Position numbers and translations under genes: made by a program. Under the pieces are notes generated by a model. The model was not told the DNA's origin. It searched no databases and saw only the letters and a program-made list of their open reading frames with translations. Shown one piece after another: positions 61,597 to 64,000 of a stretch of 64,000 bases of DNA (position 1 is its first letter; each line of letters starts with the position of its first letter). The stretch covers positions 1,364,001 to 1,428,000 of the forward strand of contig NC_135776.1 of NCBI RefSeq assembly GCF_028453695.1, in the 5' to 3' direction. The DNA is from Augochlora pura. Lineage: Eukaryota; Arthropoda; Insecta; Hymenoptera; Halictidae.

Positions 61597-64000
61597 GCGC
61601 GCCACCTTCGCCCTCTGAACCGCCATCCGGCACACCCTCCGACCCTTTATTCGCCAAAGAGGGCTGCAGAAGCAGGGGTAGCAATTGCGAAACTAGTTGC
61701 CTGGCTTTAAACTCGCCTCCGACCCGACCAGAGAAACGAGAGAGAATCCGCAGCCAGAGGAGAGGCGCGAGGAGCAGGAGAGAGAGAGAGAGAGCGAGAG
61801 AGAAAGGGAGGGAGAGACGCATTCCGCTTCGTGGCAGCCAGCCGAGTGGTTGGAGAGGATTGAGAGGGCAATATGTTCCTGAGGAGCCTCCAATTTCCTT
61901 CGTACAAGGCCGACGCGGACCCCTCCACGAGGGTGGCAACCGCGGGAACCGAGCCGCCCCCGCAACCCGCTCCTACCCGACGCACCATCGATTCCTACCG
62001 ACCCTCCTACCGTCGAAGGATTCCTCGGCACGCACTTCAGGGACTTGGAGCAACTTCCAGACTCTGCGGGGTCGCTCCTGGCGCCGGATCCGTCGAGAAA
62101 TGCGTACAGTCCCATTCGTCTCGACTCGAACGATCGTTGCTTCGTTTTCTATCGGCGGTTCGATGAATTGCAAGTTTTTCGAAACGGCGGCGACGAGTCC
62201 CAGCGTGTTTCTAATAATCGCGAGACAACCTCGAAGCGAATCATTCGGGCACGATCGCCGCATGCAGAGTTGAACCAGCTCGACGCGTGCATCGTTCGGC
62301 AATATATTTCTCGATGCGCCGGGGGTTGCACTCCCCTGCCTGCTGCACCGGCGGCCTGGAAATTAACTCTCGACCCGTCAGCCGTCATAAATACGGCGGT
62401 CGATGGTTTCCGGAGTTCTCGAGCTTCGATTCGGCGCAAAGATTAAAAAACAAAAAGAAATCTAGCAGAGAGAGAGAGAGGGAGGCTGCTGGCCGTCCTC
62501 CCGTCGAAACGCGGACAGATGGTTCCCCCGCCTTCCTCGTAGCGTTTTGATTTCAATCGCAATCAGTCCGCGAATCCGTTCCCTGGCTCTCTCTTCCTTT
62601 TTCCCCGGGGCTCGTCGACGAGATAGAGAGCCGGGGCTGGGACAAAAAGCTGCGGCCAAGGGGAAAGGAGAACCGGAACCAGGAAAGGGAAACAGAGACA
62701 GAGAGGAGGAGGAGGAGGTGGTGGTGGAGGAGGGAGCAAGAGGGAAGGAAGACAGGAGAAAGGGAACTTTAATTTCTCGCGTTCCCGCTCGCCCGTTTCC
62801 GCGTGAATTTTCATTCCATTTCGCGCGACCACCTACTCGTTATTTCATTTCGTTCTACGAGCAGGCTAGATCCAGCCCACACCGCCGACGCCCGACACCG
62901 ACGCGCCCCGTTCGTCGGCGTCGACGTCGACGTCGAGCTTCTTCCTCCCGGCACGTTTTTATTTAATTCCCCGAGGAAACGCGGGGAACACCTTCGCGGA
63001 CTTTTTCCGCGTCGGCGCGGCTCCTTCCGGCGTAATTGCACCGCGTCGCTTAATTCTACCTGTTCCGCCACACCGCGGGACTATTAGATCGCCGCGACGA
63101 TTCCTGTTGCTCTGCGCGGGACTCGTCCGCCCCCCGTCGTCTGTTTTTTATTTTCACCGGCGATCATCCCTCCTTGCGCCGCGGACGGCATCGATTGCCA
63201 ACGACAGGCAACGCTCGCGATTCAATTTTTCTCGTATCGATCGCGAGAAAAACCCCGCGGAGAATCGAGCGGAGAGGACACCCGTCGCTAGTTTTCAGCC
63301 GACGGCGTGACGCGCGGCCATTTTCACCGGGATTTCCGCAAGACACGCGGGGGGGTGTGTTGCGCGCGTTTCAATTCAAAATGCACGACCGAGTTGATTG
63401 CGAGCCCGCCGAATGGTTTATGCCGCGCTACCAATTCCCGGCTGCCAACGCTCGAGCCGCGCGGCGCGCCGGGCTTTAGCCGCCGCGGGGGCGGCGATAG
63501 AGGCGCGAGCGTGTTCGTTTTCACGTGGCCGCCTCGCCGCGCCGCGCCGGCGGAAGGCAATATGTGTGCCCGCAACCGCACGCAGCTCGAAACTGTCTGG
63601 GAACCGTGCTCCTCGAAAACTACGCGAGTCTCGATCCCTCTGGCCGCGAATCCCGCGGCATTTCCGCGCCGTCCAGCTCCGCAGGCTCTCTGCGAACGCG
63701 ATCTAATCGGTCTTTGAAAAATGCACTTCAGTTTTGTAAGAAGTTCTCGTCCTCTCCCTTCTTCGTTGGCAGCCCTTATGGACGACGAGTGTAAAGGGTA
63801 GCACCAAAACGTGGCCACCGTTTTCCCCGATCGGTAAACGCGGGTCGCGGACGCCGCGGTGGATACGTGTCCACCAGTCGTGGTGCCGGTAATCCGCCGT
63901 ATACCGTACCCGTGCGACCGCTTCCGCGCATTCGACCGGCTAATCGCCGGCTAATCCTTTGATCGCATTAGAGCGCCGGATAAATCCGCGGACTTCCGGC

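Larger units (their letters stand above)
54930..64000 (+). other. Gene 2 giant intron, right part
   Basis: Runs from donor GTAAGT to the window edge. No coding exon is recognised on either strand. It holds GA tracts (about 55966-55989, 57225-57260, 60429-60461, 61322-61354, 61776-61803), a C run (61574-61596), a CCTAGTAGGCGTG direct repeat (about 55551-55605), and an AT-rich island with a TGACATCA word (60350-60415). Confidence 0.5.

Noticed and set aside
1..64000. Transposase, reverse transcriptase, terminal inverted repeats, CRISPR arrays
   Set aside because: None seen: no open frame shows such motifs, and the repeats present are microsatellites or minisatellites without spacers.

Overview
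The window is eukaryotic and looks like insect nuclear DNA, most likely from a hymenopteran such as a bee. Genes are split by GT-AG introns of 80 bases to more than 10 kb. Bulk DNA is CpG-rich and GC-rich, and (GA)n/(CT)n microsatellites are very frequent. A 100-base N gap (38946-39045) sits inside one of these GA tracts, which marks an assembly gap. Nothing bacterial, viral or transposon-coded was recognised. Almost all long open frames are by-products of GC-rich or GA-repeat sequence.

Region 1 (1 to about 21.6 kb, + strand) carries the insect homologue of MYLIP/IDOL, called Dnr1 in Drosophila, a FERM-RING E3 ubiquitin ligase. The window opens inside its first intron, so the exon with the start codon lies to the left. 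Six coding exons are seen: 6649-6845, 16981-17221, 17323-17492, 17596-17812, 17898-18104 and 18581-18910. They join in phase into about 453 codons that cover nearly all of the FERM domain, a Cys-rich linker and a perfect C3HC4 RING. An AT-richer presumed 3' UTR follows, with candidate poly(A) signals near 21.54-21.57 kb.

Region 2 (about 21.85-27.28 kb and probably onward, + strand) is a second gene that I could not name. A TATA-less CpG promoter with NRF1-like, CCAAT and YY1/Pho-like sites is followed by a non-coding exon and six in-phase coding exons (23831-24617, 25065-25321, 25404-26050, 26128-26319, 26411-27095, 27181-27277), 888 complete residues so far. The protein has six tandem copies of a CxxC...CxxC module whose second Cys pair usually runs into an aromatic-LLxQW-type helix. 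It also has a VKxEP sumoylation-type motif near the N-terminus. An in-frame stop plus AATAAA in its first coding intron predicts a short isoform with a single module.

Region 3 (27.3-64 kb) holds very little coding DNA. I read it as giant introns of gene 2, containing a phase-matched Pro/His-rich exon at about 35609-35734. This exon may also serve as an alternative first exon, with an ATG at 35668 below a CpG- and pyrimidine-rich leader. Further on, 54888-54929 is a 42-base phase-matched microexon or recursive splice site. The rest is microsatellites, homopolymers, GC-rich minisatellites and a few AT-rich islands with homeodomain-type words that could be enhancers.

The best candidate for an undescribed system is gene 2: a six-fold repeated Cys4 module protein with an intronic-polyadenylation short form and a recursive-splice-like element in a giant intron. 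Exon joins are inferred from splice signals and reading phase only. Transcript data and homology searches would settle them.
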